From positions 1 to 64,000 of the forward strand of contig JBBPIG010000018.1 of the NCBI GenBank assembly GCA_038040445.1: a stretch of DNA of 64,000 bases, written 5' to 3'. Positions within the stretch are counted from its first letter, which is position 1. Each line of letters starts with the position of its first letter. The notes under the pieces were generated by a model. That model did no database searches. It was not told the DNA's origin and saw only the letters and a program-made list of their open reading frames with translations. A program made the translations under genes and the position numbers. This document shows positions 51,365 through 60,694 of the stretch, in pieces. The DNA is from Acidobacteriota bacterium. GTDB taxonomy: Bacteria > Acidobacteriota > Blastocatellia > UBA7656.

Positions 51365-52388
51365 GCAGACTGTCAAACGGACCCCCGTCATATTCACGCG
51401 GCTTGCACCTGCCAAGGTGACGGTAGTATATGACACTTACTGGCGGTTCGCGGCGGAACGCCAACGAATCTTCTTCCAGCGAGTGAATGGCGAAGCGCCC
51501 CCTTGGACTGACGATCCGACGCTACGACAGTATAAGTTCACAAACGCCTATCGAGCATCTGATCGAGTGAGCCAATACCTAATTAGACGCGTGATCTATG
51601 AGGGTGATCAATCGCTAGAGGAAATCGTCTTCAGAACGCTGCTATTTAAGTTTTTTAACAAAGTTGGGACTTGGGAACTGCTCGAGCGCGCATTCGGAAC
51701 TGTATGGTCTACTGACTATTCCGTCAAACACTACGGCTCAGTATTAGAGAGGGCTCTGAGCACAGGAATTCCGATATACTCCGCCGCGTATATCATGCCA
51801 TCGGGCGGGAGATCTCTCATCCGTGAGAGAAAACACTGCATGCACCTCAAGCTCCTAGAACGAATGATGCGGGACAAACTACCAGATCGTTTGGCTGATG
51901 CTCACTCAATGAAGGAGGCTTTTGAATTGCTACGCTCATATCCCACAATTGGTGATTTTCTCGCATATCAGTACGTGACGGATCTCAACTACAGCACGAT
52001 ACTGAACTACAGTGAAATGGAGTTTGTGGTTCCAGGACCCGGCGCTCGCGACGGAATCCGCAAATGCTTTGAGGATCTTGGTGGATTGAATGGAACCGAA
52101 ATTATTAAGGTGATAGCGGACAGGCAGGAATCGGAGTTTGAACGATTAGAGCTACCATTTCAAACTCTTTGGGGTCGGCGGCTGCAATTGATTGACTGCC
52201 AGAATCTCTTTTGTGAGGTGGACAAGTACTCACGGATAGAACATCCTGAAATCTCAGGCGTTACCGGACGAACGAGGATCAAACAAAGATATCGAATCAG
52301 CTCCGCCCCTATTCCATATTGGTACCCGCCCAAGTGGGGCCTGAACGAGCGCATCAAAGAGGGTGGTCAGTATGTTTCGAGTATTTGA
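51312..52388 (+). CDS. Protein resembling 5-hmdU DNA kinase helical domain / thymine hypermodification family
   Basis: 358 residues, all-helical with no P-loop. The signature stretches are RQYKFTNAYRASDRVSQYLI, GDQSLEEIVFRTLLFKFFNK and GTWELL, then IYSAAYIM and the later TILNYSEMEFVVPGPGARDG. These match what I recall of the helical domain found next to 5-hydroxymethyl-dU DNA kinase and the glutamyl/putrescinyl-thymine pyrophosphorylases of phages with modified T. The catalytic kinase could be supplied in trans by the previous gene. GTG 51303 or ATG 51312 start. Confidence 0.6.
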   Translation: MARRQRTDTIIQLQLRLKQTVKRTPVIFTRLAPAKVTVVYDTYWRFAAERQRIFFQRVNGEAPPWTDDPTLRQYKFTNAYRASDRVSQYLIRRVIYEGDQSLEEIVFRTLLFKFFNKVGTWELLERAFGTVWSTDYSVKHYGSVLERALSTGIPIYSAAYIMPSGGRSLIRERKHCMHLKLLERMMRDKLPDRLADAHSMKEAFELLRSYPTIGDFLAYQYVTDLNYSTILNYSEMEFVVPGPGARDGIRKCFEDLGGLNGTEIIKVIADRQESEFERLELPFQTLWGRRLQLIDCQNLFCEVDKYSRIEHPEISGVTGRTRIKQRYRISSAPIPYWYPPKWGLNERIKEGGQYVSSI

Positions 52389-53424
52389 GGGCAGTACCGC
52401 TGATGAAGTTTGGGCAAAAGCTGCATCTGCGTTTCGGCGTGGTGACGGAACAGATCAGTCGAGCCGTGCGGGGGACACGCGTGAACTCCTGCACTCGGCC
52501 ATGTCCATCTCCAATCCGATTCAAAGATGGGTGATTTCTCGAGTTCCAGCGATCAATCCAGCTTTTGCAATTGCGGAAACAATTTGGATCATGACCGGCC
52601 GGAACGATTCGGCATTCCTGAACTACTTCAATAGACGCTTGCCAGAATACGCCGGACACGGCGACACATATCACGGCGCCTACGGTTATCGCCTTCGCCA
52701 TCACTTTGGTATCGATCAAATCGAGCGAGCTTATCAAGCATTGAACTCGAAGCCTCACACTCGCCAGGTCACTCTCCAGATTTGGGATTCAAGGATTGAT
52801 CTTCCCAGCCCTACCGGTCAGGAAGCCTCGCCCGACATACCCTGCAATGTTGCTTCAATCCTCAAGGTGCGTCGCGGCAGACTTGAATGGATGCAAATCC
52901 TTCGGAGCAACGACCTATATCGTGGCCTCCCTTATAACATTGTCCAGTTCACAACCCTTCAAGAGATCTTGGCGGGATGGTTGGGCATTGGCGTAGGCGA
53001 ATACAATCAGATAAGTAACAGCCTCCATGTTTATGCTCGAGATCTTCCCAGGATCGAGAAAGCTAGCTTGACCGGATCCCTCGCGGACGTACGCAACACA
53101 GACTCTCTGACGCTGCCCAAGGACGAGTCTGAAAAATCGTTCGCGCAGCTTAGCGAGAACGTCCAGACAATCATCGATCAACGTATTTCCGCCGAAGCCT
53201 TAATGCTAAACGTCCGGCGAGTAAGCCTAGGGCAGGCTTTCCGAAACATGCTATGCGTTCTCTCAGCCGAGGGATCCCGCCGCCGCGGCAGTGTAGATAT
53301 TGCGCGGGAAATAATGGCCGAGTGTTCAAATCCCGTCTACAAGGTGCTATTTGATCGCTGGCTCGATCGGGTCTTAGGAAACTCCAAACCACTTTCGGAA
53401 CAGAATGACAGGGTAATGGTGTGA
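52372..53424 (+). CDS. Thymidylate synthase family protein (dUMP methylase or hydroxymethylase)
   Basis: 350 residues. All main TS residues are visible: nucleophile C158 in DIPCNVA, R178-S179-x-D181 in LRSNDLYRGL, N189 (dUMP-specific; Asp would indicate dCMP) and H219/Y221 in SLHVY. Yet the overall sequence is far from housekeeping ThyA and is ~85 residues longer than ThyA, with an extra helical C-terminal region after ~230. Placed at the end of a thymine-hypermodification-like operon it may be a dUMP hydroxymethylase. It overlaps the previous gene by 17 bases. Confidence 0.75.
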   Translation: MFRVFEGSTADEVWAKAASAFRRGDGTDQSSRAGDTRELLHSAMSISNPIQRWVISRVPAINPAFAIAETIWIMTGRNDSAFLNYFNRRLPEYAGHGDTYHGAYGYRLRHHFGIDQIERAYQALNSKPHTRQVTLQIWDSRIDLPSPTGQEASPDIPCNVASILKVRRGRLEWMQILRSNDLYRGLPYNIVQFTTLQEILAGWLGIGVGEYNQISNSLHVYARDLPRIEKASLTGSLADVRNTDSLTLPKDESEKSFAQLSENVQTIIDQRISAEALMLNVRRVSLGQAFRNMLCVLSAEGSRRRGSVDIAREIMAECSNPVYKVLFDRWLDRVLGNSKPLSEQNDRVMV

Positions 53425-53466
53425 ATGAGAAGTTGGCCACTGACGTTGTGACGCTTCCAATCCGAA

Positions 53467-55152
53467 TCAACTCCCCGTCACTTCAATCTTGATCACCGAC
53501 TGTCGATGGCCTTCGATGTGGCGCGCTGGATGATTCGAATTGCAAGTCCAGATGCTGCCATCCTTGCCGAACTCAAGCTCTCGCGTGTAAGTCACCCGAG
53601 TCGGCATCGGAATCACCGTCAGCTTTTCAGTCTTCGGATCAAATCTCATCATCGTGTCGCTGCCCGCGCCGCATATCCAAATCTGGCCCGTGCGCCGATC
53701 GACGTTTATCGCATACGGAATGTCGTCTCCCTTGCCCGGGAGCGAATACTTCTTCCACGCATCTTTCTTTGGATCGTAGCTGCAGAAGTCGCCGCTGCCG
53801 TAGCCCGGTATCCATACGACTCCATCACCCGCCACCTCGAGACGGCGGGGACCATAGACCGGCGGCTTCCACTCGGTGATCTTGCCCGTCGCCGGGTCGA
53901 TCACTCCTACTCGTTGGCCGTTCAGCTTCGTGTACCAAACCTTACCATCCGGCGCGATGTCGATGCCGTAAGGAGTGATCCCTCCAGTCTCGCCCATCGT
54001 CGGGACATTAGAAGCTTGCTCAGGTTTGAGCAGTTGATACTGCTTAATCGTCAGCGTCACCGGGTCGAGCCTGAAGATCGCGTTCATCGCGGCGTCGGTG
54101 TACCAACAGATGCCGCTCTGATCGAAGCGCAATGTGTGAGGATAACCGCCTCGCTTGCCGCCTTCGCCGCTCTCGATCAACAGAAACTCTTTCGTCTTGG
54201 TGTCGAAGCGGGCCATCTTGCCGCCGAGCGCTAACGTGATCCACATATCGCCGTTCGGGGCCTTCTCAATCGAATGCGGCCCTTGCAGAGGATAGTCGCC
54301 CGAGCCGTCCTTTACACCGCCCGGAATCGAGTAAGACTTTCGCTCGCCGGTTTTTGAATCGACCGTGCGAACCGCGTCGTGCACCATATCGACGAGGTAG
54401 ATCAATCCGTCATCGCCGATTTCGAGGTCGTGCATCAACGCGTTGTTCTCGTGCCCGACGGGCCACTCGGTGATGACGACGTTGAGCGCGTCGCCCGAGG
54501 GAGCGGGCGGCGGCGTGTAAGCGGGCCAGTTGGCTTCCGCGCCTTGCTTGTAGGTCTCGTACAACATTCCGGGTAGAGCCTGCTGAGTCTGCTTATGAAG
54601 GGTGCGGAAGCTTCCGAACCCGGTGCGGCTGCCCATCACATCGCGGACCATGACTTCCCAGTCTGCTTTTTCTCGAGGAGCGCGAAAGCCTTCGGTGCCG
54701 ACCTGATGGCAGTAAGCGCAAGCCATTCTGAAATTCAATCGCGCTTCGTCATTCGGCCATTTGATCAGGCGAATGCGGTCTACGCTTGTCTCCTGCATCT
54801 TCGGATTGGCGGCCGGTTTCAGATGAAATGCGACGGGTGCGTTGCTGCCTGACTTGTAAGCGACGTTCGTGAATTCATCCTCGAAGCCGGGCAGGCGGGC
54901 TCGCAGCTTGTAGTCGCGGTTCATGAGCCCCGGCAGCTTGAAGCGCCCGCCTGGCTTTGTGAAGACGGTGATCGTCTTGTCTTCGACCGCATCGAAGGCG
55001 GTGATCATCACGCCGGAGAGCGGCTTCTTCTGCGCGTCGCTGGCGAAGCCGGCGATCGAATAGGAGCTCGCTCCGCTGCCGGTTGTCGCGGGTATAGCGA
55101 GACTCAGAAAGAACAAACTGAAGCCAAGCAGTATAGACTTTTTGAGCGGCAT
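53467..55152 (-). CDS. Vgb-like propeller protein with Cna-B/carboxypeptidase-regulatory and cytochrome-type domains
   Basis: 561 residues from ATG 55152 (GGAGCAACCCACC upstream). A signal peptide (about 1-22) leads to a carboxypeptidase-regulatory-like beta domain (about 30-110), a single haem-c-like segment (ACAYCHQ, CxxCH at ~140), and a virginiamycin-B-lyase-type propeller (about 220-550) with repeated ITEW and APDGKVW motifs. The combination is common in acidobacteria; the reaction is unknown. Confidence 0.85.
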   Translation of the reverse strand: MPLKKSILLGFSLFFLSLAIPATTGSGASSYSIAGFASDAQKKPLSGVMITAFDAVEDKTITVFTKPGGRFKLPGLMNRDYKLRARLPGFEDEFTNVAYKSGSNAPVAFHLKPAANPKMQETSVDRIRLIKWPNDEARLNFRMACAYCHQVGTEGFRAPREKADWEVMVRDVMGSRTGFGSFRTLHKQTQQALPGMLYETYKQGAEANWPAYTPPPAPSGDALNVVITEWPVGHENNALMHDLEIGDDGLIYLVDMVHDAVRTVDSKTGERKSYSIPGGVKDGSGDYPLQGPHSIEKAPNGDMWITLALGGKMARFDTKTKEFLLIESGEGGKRGGYPHTLRFDQSGICWYTDAAMNAIFRLDPVTLTIKQYQLLKPEQASNVPTMGETGGITPYGIDIAPDGKVWYTKLNGQRVGVIDPATGKITEWKPPVYGPRRLEVAGDGVVWIPGYGSGDFCSYDPKKDAWKKYSLPGKGDDIPYAINVDRRTGQIWICGAGSDTMMRFDPKTEKLTVIPMPTRVTYTRELEFGKDGSIWTCNSNHPARHIEGHRQSVIKIEVTGS

Positions 55153-55196
55153 GGTGGGTTGCTCCTTTGGTACGACTCCGCTGGAACGCGGCAGCG

Positions 55197-56504
55197 TCAC
55201 TTCCTTTTTCGGACTTCGGCTACAACTGCCTTAGCTTCCTGGCCGCCTGCCGCTGACAAGCTCGCATCTTCAGAACCGTCTTCTTTAGCCGTCGCCGATG
55301 AGACCAACTGCGGCGAGGGGTTTCCCGTCGGGAACAATCTGAAGTCGAGCCGCGATTCCACTCTCTCCTTCAGTCCGCCAATTCCGGTCGCTCGACCAAG
55401 CAAGCCGCCAGCCTTGCCGGAGGTCTTCAACAGCGTGATGTCGGTGTAGAGAATGTAATCACACGCTTTCCGCTTGGCCTCGGCTTCGATGTCAGCCGGG
55501 GTGCGCGAGTCAAGAGGTACCGCGTCGATATCTGACTCGATTATGTCGCCGATAAGCCTGCTCCGCAGCATATCCACCGAAGGCGAGCGGTCAGTCTTGT
55601 TGCCGACCCAAACCACTCCCACTCGAACCGTGCCGGGCCGCTTGGCACCCGCGGTCATAGCGGTTTCGGAATCCGGTTGGGCAGTCGGCCGGCCGCTGGT
55701 GATCGATTCGACCGAGGGCATTCCCATCAGAGCCTGATAATCCTTCGCTTCGGTGTAGCCGGCCGGCACTTCGAACAACGACGCCTCCAGCGGCGTGGTC
55801 GTTAGTTCCACGACTTCCGTGGCAGAAGTGGATGTCTGTCCTCCATCGAGGTAGATAGTCGTGGTCACAAGAACCGGATATCCCAATTTGCCCGTGCCGG
55901 ACCTCTTGAAACGGACCTCATCCTTACAATCGGGCCTGGCGCCTTGTGGCGCCGAGGCAACCGGAGCCCCGTCCATGTCACAGTTGAAGCTGAAGTCGAG
56001 ATCGATGTACCAGCCATCTGTTTCCATTCGAAACCGGGAAGGATTGCAGGCGTCCGGGCTGGACTCGACGGTCATCGAAGTCTTGATGTGACGCGCCGTG
56101 AACCCGAACAACTTCTTGCGCTCGCCCGTGTCGTTGATAGCCGAGATGTAAGTGACCACTCCGCCGCGCCGCGTCGTAGTTGGCTGGCTCGGGGCCGCAG
56201 ATTGTTCTTCACCGGTTGTAGCAGTGGGCGACGCGGTGGCCATCGGCGTTACCATGTAGGTCCGGGCCTTGTCGTTGATTTGAACGGTCCGCTTCAGATC
56301 ACACTGAATTAAGGTGACCATCTCGAAGCCTGCGCCGAAGCTTTGGCTGGAGCGTTGGCGTGCGCCCTTGATGTAGATCGTGCCTTCGCTGCTATTTCCC
56401 GGCGAAGTGTTTTTTGTTTTCATTTTGATGTCGGCCGAGGCGGAACTGACCACCACGAGCGACAGGATTAGTGCAAATATCTGCGTTGCCCATTTCCTTT
56501 GCAT
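55197..56504 (-). CDS. Secreted hypothetical protein
   Basis: 435 residues from ATG 56504 with AAGGAGGGTG upstream. Signal peptide about 1-26 (ending SASA). A beta-rich region to ~280 carries Thr/Pro linkers, then a helical stretch (VRVGVVWVGNKTDRSPSVDML) that resembles a small Rossmann-like domain. It is not recognised. Next to the propeller gene, same strand, 44 bases apart, perhaps one operon. Confidence 0.6.
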   Translation of the reverse strand: MQRKWATQIFALILSLVVVSSASADIKMKTKNTSPGNSSEGTIYIKGARQRSSQSFGAGFEMVTLIQCDLKRTVQINDKARTYMVTPMATASPTATTGEEQSAAPSQPTTTRRGGVVTYISAINDTGERKKLFGFTARHIKTSMTVESSPDACNPSRFRMETDGWYIDLDFSFNCDMDGAPVASAPQGARPDCKDEVRFKRSGTGKLGYPVLVTTTIYLDGGQTSTSATEVVELTTTPLEASLFEVPAGYTEAKDYQALMGMPSVESITSGRPTAQPDSETAMTAGAKRPGTVRVGVVWVGNKTDRSPSVDMLRSRLIGDIIESDIDAVPLDSRTPADIEAEAKRKACDYILYTDITLLKTSGKAGGLLGRATGIGGLKERVESRLDFRLFPTGNPSPQLVSSATAKEDGSEDASLSAAGGQEAKAVVAEVRKRK

Positions 56505-56587
56505 GAAAAACACCCTCCTTGTTCGAATGATGAAATCAGGGTTGCCGCTCGACATGTAACGGCGAATCCGATAGCAGCTTCTCATTA

Positions 56588-56827
56588 ACACCCAACTTTT
56601 CAGTTGGGTGTCGGTGAATCACCGGTCGGTCGCAACTGTTTTAACGGTTTTGCCGCCTCGTGGACGTGGCGAAACTGTTGAAACAGTTCGGAGATCCGCG
56701 CTCCACAAATCACCCCTAATGAGAGGACAACTAATCATAGCAACCTCAGCGAGACTCTGCCGGCTCGCGAGACTCTGCCTTCTGCCTTCTGCCTTCTGCC
56801 TTCTGCCTTCTGCCTTCTGCCCTTCTG
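56588..56827. repeat. Intergenic hairpin and 7-bp tandem repeat
   Basis: ACACCCAACT-TTTC-AGTTGGGTGT (56588-56611) is a perfect 10-pair hairpin with a 4-base loop. At 56778-56827 the unit CCTTCTG is repeated six times exactly plus a seventh after one extra C, ending 2 bases before the stop of the next gene. These fill the 325-base gap 56505-56829. Slippage could vary the copy number. Confidence 0.85.
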
Positions 56828-56829
56828 AG

Positions 56830-58776
56830 TCATTGAGGACGGCGCCCGAACTGACCACCACCGCGGCCCGCGCCGAAGCCGTTGTTCGCCGAATCTATCG
56901 CAGGCACGCCAAGCACCCCTCGCACCATCGTGAGCCTCACAAGGATCCTCGGTTCGGCGAGTTGAAATCTTTCGGTCAGCAACTGCGCTCTCTCGAAATC
57001 GATCCTGGCAAGCGACGCCAGCTCCGCGCCGTACCGCATCACAATGCTTGTCAGCGAACCGCCGCCCTTGAGCGGCAATTCGCCCTCCTTGAAGATGTTC
57101 ACTTCAAACCCGCTGAGTATCGCCGCGGCCGAAAGAAGCTCGTTGATCTGGTTGATGCCCGGCTCCAACGTTTCGAAACTGCGCGCGGGGTCCAGCGCCG
57201 CATAAGCGTGAGCCACGTTCACCTGCGCTTCAAACTGACCGTAGTTGGTTGCGCGGCGCGTGACCAGGCCTCGCGCCTCATCGAGAAGCTGAAGCGCAAG
57301 CTTCGGGTTGTCAGCTTGCAGGTTGCCGGCGAACTGGAGAAGCAGCGACAACCGTTCCTCATCCGACTGAGCCCGGTTGAGCGTTTGACGTATCTCATCC
57401 ATCTTGTTCGGCGCGGATCGCACCGCCTGCTTGAGCTCGACTGTGTGCAGCATGTTGGTGCGCGCCGTTCCCTCAAGATGCTGGTTAGCTATGTCACGAG
57501 CGCGTTCGGGATTGCCTTCGTCGAGAGCCTTGATCGCGGCCTGCTGATACATCCGATTCTGCATTCCCTGAGGCGCAGAAGGAGCGGCAGCCATCAAGCT
57601 CTCCGATGTTCCTTGTTGCATGAGGTTGGCCATCTGACCGAAGGCGCCGCGCGGGTCATTGTCCATGCCCATTTGAGTCAGCTTCTGGCGCAGGGCCAGA
57701 CTGCGTTCGGGGAGATACTTGTCGATTTGCGGCTGCAAGCTCTGCAAGCCCATCAGCAACATTCGCGCGTTAGCTTGCAGAATCTCCGCTTCACTCTGCG
57801 GCGCGGCGGCTGCGCCCGCGCCCGGATTGTTAGGCCGGCCGCGAAAGCCTCCCGGCCCGCCGCGCGCCTGAGTGTTTTGCGCTTGCGGCGTCGCCCGAAA
57901 CGCCGCCGTGATCGTCGCGGCCATCACGTCGCGAAAGGCCGATTCAGCCAGGAGCTGATCAGAACTCCCGACAGCCGGTTGCGAGCCGTCACCCGGTTTC
58001 TTTTCCGCGCGCGGCCCGGGGCGCAACAGATTCAGCGAGAGCCGCGCGGCATCCTGCTTGGCGAGAAGCTCCTCGGGCTGCAGTTTCTTAACCAACTGGT
58101 CTGAGAGTTTCGTCGCCGCTTCGGCGTCTTTTGATTGAAGCTGCGAAAGCACCTTCGAAAGTGACGATGGGTATTCCCCCTTATCAAGCCAGCCTTGTGC
58201 GTTCTTAAGCGCCGTCTTCGGATCGTTGGCCGCAATCGCCGCGACGAGGCTTTGCTCGAGGCCCGTTTGTGGGTCCTGCCGCCTCCCGCCCGGACCCGTA
58301 GTGGCCGGCGGCGCCGGCATGGTTTGTAGCAACTGATACGCAAACTCCCCGTTGTGCCGGGCCACCGTCATCACCAGTTCCTGTCGCAGCTCGAGCGCAA
58401 TGCGATTAGCGTTAGCGGACCGCCGGGCATTCCGATCATTTGCCGGATCATTGGCGGGATCATTTCGCCGCATCATATCGGCGATGCCGGCGCCGGCTTC
58501 GCCAAACAGCGCGCGCGCACGCGCTTCATCACGATCCCACAGCAAGTCTCCGGCAGAAATCTGGATGTAGATGCGATTCTCTGGAAGCTTGAGCACCCCG
58601 GCCTCGCCAACGATTTGTTCCAGTAGCAGAACGGCTTTCTTTTCCGGCGTGAGCTTCTCTTTGTCGGTTTGCTCGGCGGTTTGTTGACTGGAAGCGTCCC
58701 GGGCGAAAGAGGCGGGGACAGATGGGAGCAGGATTATCAATGCGATCAAAAGAGCAGCGACATTCTTTGGGTTCAT
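56830..58776 (-). CDS. Large secreted hypothetical protein with helical repeats
   Basis: 648 residues from ATG 58776 (GGAGAACCTG upstream). Signal peptide about 1-25. Long helical stretches with Ala/Leu/Asn-rich repeats (NDPANDPAND, LEQSLVAAIAAND) suggest TPR/HEAT-type superhelices, ending in a Gly-rich, Arg-containing tail (GFGAGRGGGQFGRRPQ). The function is unknown. It ends beside the CCTTCTG tract. Confidence 0.6.
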   Translation of the reverse strand: MNPKNVAALLIALIILLPSVPASFARDASSQQTAEQTDKEKLTPEKKAVLLLEQIVGEAGVLKLPENRIYIQISAGDLLWDRDEARARALFGEAGAGIADMMRRNDPANDPANDRNARRSANANRIALELRQELVMTVARHNGEFAYQLLQTMPAPPATTGPGGRRQDPQTGLEQSLVAAIAANDPKTALKNAQGWLDKGEYPSSLSKVLSQLQSKDAEAATKLSDQLVKKLQPEELLAKQDAARLSLNLLRPGPRAEKKPGDGSQPAVGSSDQLLAESAFRDVMAATITAAFRATPQAQNTQARGGPGGFRGRPNNPGAGAAAAPQSEAEILQANARMLLMGLQSLQPQIDKYLPERSLALRQKLTQMGMDNDPRGAFGQMANLMQQGTSESLMAAAPSAPQGMQNRMYQQAAIKALDEGNPERARDIANQHLEGTARTNMLHTVELKQAVRSAPNKMDEIRQTLNRAQSDEERLSLLLQFAGNLQADNPKLALQLLDEARGLVTRRATNYGQFEAQVNVAHAYAALDPARSFETLEPGINQINELLSAAAILSGFEVNIFKEGELPLKGGGSLTSIVMRYGAELASLARIDFERAQLLTERFQLAEPRILVRLTMVRGVLGVPAIDSANNGFGAGRGGGQFGRRPQ

Positions 58777-58882
58777 CAGGTTCTCCAGAAAAGGCTGGCA
58801 AGGCGGCCGCGAGGCACATTCATAGTAGCTCATGCGCGAACCCCGTATCCAGTTGGTTGCGAATTGAAGAAGCAGTGACCGT

Positions 58883-58989
58883 TCCTTGCGTCCTTTGCGA
58901 GTCTTTGCGAGCTTTGCGCGAAACGTGTTGATCAGTGTTGATCAATGTTCACGCAAAGCCCGCAAAGACTCGCAAAGACACAAAGAGGA
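58883..58989. repeat. Inverted CTTTGCGAG repeat
   Basis: Arms 58883-58922 and 58948-58989 are imperfect reverse complements (about 37 of 40 aligned bases, with one 2-base gap), each built from three TTTGCGAG-like units. The loop carries two GTTGATCA copies. It separates the preceding gene start from the carboxylase stop. Confidence 0.85.
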
Positions 58990-58990
58990 C

Positions 58991-60547
58991 TCAAGGTCGA
59001 AAACCACGCGCCTTTGGCCCGAGTTGCGAAGGCAACAACTCATAGGCAGTAGCTACCCACTCACAGAGCAGCCGTCGAGTGTCGCGGGGATCGATGATCT
59101 CCTCGACGCCGAAAGCTTCAGCAGTGCGAAACGGCGAGCGTAATTCATTCAGCCCTTCTTCAATTTCCTGGCGGCGGGCCGCGGGATCGGGAGCCGCCTC
59201 GATCTCGCGCCGATAAGCCGCCTGCACGCCGCCTTCGATCGGCAACGATCCCCAATCTCCTGAAGGCCACGCGTACCGAAGGTTAAGCCCTTGGGCGTTG
59301 CCGTGAGCGGCGCCCGCGACTCCGAACACTCTTCTCAAGATAATCGACACCCACGGCACGGTAGCCTGATACACCGCAGCCATCGCTCGCGCGCCGTACC
59401 TCGCGGTGCCCGCGCGCTCGGCCGCGGTGCCGATCAGGAACCCCGGCTGATCGACAAAGTTCACCACCGGCAGATGAAACGTATCGCACACATCGACAAA
59501 CCGCGTCATCTTTTCGCTGCCCGGCGCGTCGAGCCCGCCGCCGCCTTGTTGAGGATCGCTTGCGAGCACGCCGACCGGATACCCGTCGAGCCGCGCGAGG
59601 CAAGTCACCAGCGGGCGTCCGTAGTAGCGGGCAATCTCAAAAATCGATTCCCGATCGAACACCAGGCCGAGCAACCGCCGCACGTCGAAGCCGAGCCTTC
59701 GATTTCGCGGGATGATCGAGATCAGCTCTTCTTCACGGCGATCCGGATCGTCACGTTCGGCGGATCGCGGCGGAACTTGCCAGACGTTGGAAGGGAGATA
59801 GGAAAGAAACCGGCGGATTGCGGCGAACGCTTCGTCTTCGCTATCGACCTCGTTGTCTACCGCGCCGCTGCCGTGAGCATGAATGTGTGACCCACCGAGT
59901 TGTTCCTTGGTCACCTTCTCGCTTACGCCGCGCTCGACAACCGGCGGTCCCGCTACGAAGAGCTGGCTTGTGCCTTTGACCATCAACGAAAAGTGCGAGG
60001 TAACAACTCGCACGGCGCCGAGCCCGGCAACTGATCCCATGCAAGCTCCGATGACCGGCACTTCAGACATCAACGCCACTACTATGTCCCACGCGGGATT
60101 CGCCGGCACATAGGTGCGCTGCATGGTCTCGAGCGTCTTGACGCTGCCGCCCCCGCCCGTGCCGTCTACCAATCTGATGATGGGCAGCCTCAACTCACGC
60201 GCTAGTCTTTCCGCGTAGCCGGCTTTGTCGCCCACTCGCGCATCAGCCGCGCCGCCGCGCACGGTGAAGTCGTCGCCCGCAACTACGACTCGCCGTCCAT
60301 CAATGCGCCCGGTGCCCATCACGAAGTTCGACGGGATGAATGAAACCATCTGCCCGTCTTCGTAGGCGGCCTGGCCCGCCAGCGCGCCGATCTCGTGAAA
60401 CGATCCGGGATCGAGCAATCGGTCGATTCGCTCGCGGGCGGTGAGCTTGCCGCTGGTGTGCTGGCGCTCGACGTTCGCGGGGCCGCCCATCTGCATTGCG
60501 AGTTCGACGCGGCGTTTTATCTCGTCAACTTCGGGTTCCCAGGTCAA
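58991..60547 (-). CDS. Acyl-CoA carboxylase carboxyltransferase beta subunit (propionyl/methylmalonyl-CoA type)
   Basis: 518 residues with the two crotonase-like halves of the family. Visible marks: TARERIDRLLDPGSF near the start, VVVAGDDFTVRGGA, GTGGGGSVKTLE, the biotin/CoA regions VIGACMGSVAGLGAV and FVDQPGFLIGTAAE, and the late EIIDPRDTRRLL. It transfers CO2 from biotin to an acyl-CoA such as propionyl-CoA. The biotin-carrying partner subunit is not in the window. Confidence 0.93.
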   Translation of the reverse strand: MTWEPEVDEIKRRVELAMQMGGPANVERQHTSGKLTARERIDRLLDPGSFHEIGALAGQAAYEDGQMVSFIPSNFVMGTGRIDGRRVVVAGDDFTVRGGAADARVGDKAGYAERLARELRLPIIRLVDGTGGGGSVKTLETMQRTYVPANPAWDIVVALMSEVPVIGACMGSVAGLGAVRVVTSHFSLMVKGTSQLFVAGPPVVERGVSEKVTKEQLGGSHIHAHGSGAVDNEVDSEDEAFAAIRRFLSYLPSNVWQVPPRSAERDDPDRREEELISIIPRNRRLGFDVRRLLGLVFDRESIFEIARYYGRPLVTCLARLDGYPVGVLASDPQQGGGGLDAPGSEKMTRFVDVCDTFHLPVVNFVDQPGFLIGTAAERAGTARYGARAMAAVYQATVPWVSIILRRVFGVAGAAHGNAQGLNLRYAWPSGDWGSLPIEGGVQAAYRREIEAAPDPAARRQEIEEGLNELRSPFRTAEAFGVEEIIDPRDTRRLLCEWVATAYELLPSQLGPKARGFRP

Positions 60548-60694
60548 GAGTGCGCCTCCAAGGTTGTGAGTTCGTGGATGGTCGAGTCACAGTTCACGCT
60601 CTGGCACCGTACCATTCTTCTCACGGCTGTTTCAAACCTGAGATCGTTCTGCGTCTTGGTCCGGGTGTGATGAATCGCGGAACGCGAACGTCAG

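Larger units (their letters stand above)
47344..53424 (+). other. Candidate pyrimidine-nucleotide modification/defence operon
   Basis: Eight same-strand genes with short or overlapping junctions (1 base, ATGA, 26 overlap, 47 gap, 6 gap, 50-60 overlap, 17 overlap) follow one operator. The order is ACP-like, XRE, ImmA/IrrE protease, divergent TS fold, dUTPase/DCD-like membrane protein, dTMP kinase-like, hmdU-kinase-helical-like, ThyA. Codon use and GC (~50 %) differ from the ~60 % neighbours, which suggests horizontal gain. The chemistry indicated is deoxyuridylate/thymidylate handling with an acyl carrier step. Confidence 0.6.

Noticed and set aside
56608-58104. A long open frame on the plus strand (498 codons) opposite the large secreted protein gene
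   Set aside because: It is antisense to a gene with a signal peptide and good ribosome site, and its product is Arg/Leu/His-rich low-complexity sequence, as expected from reading a GC-rich gene backwards.
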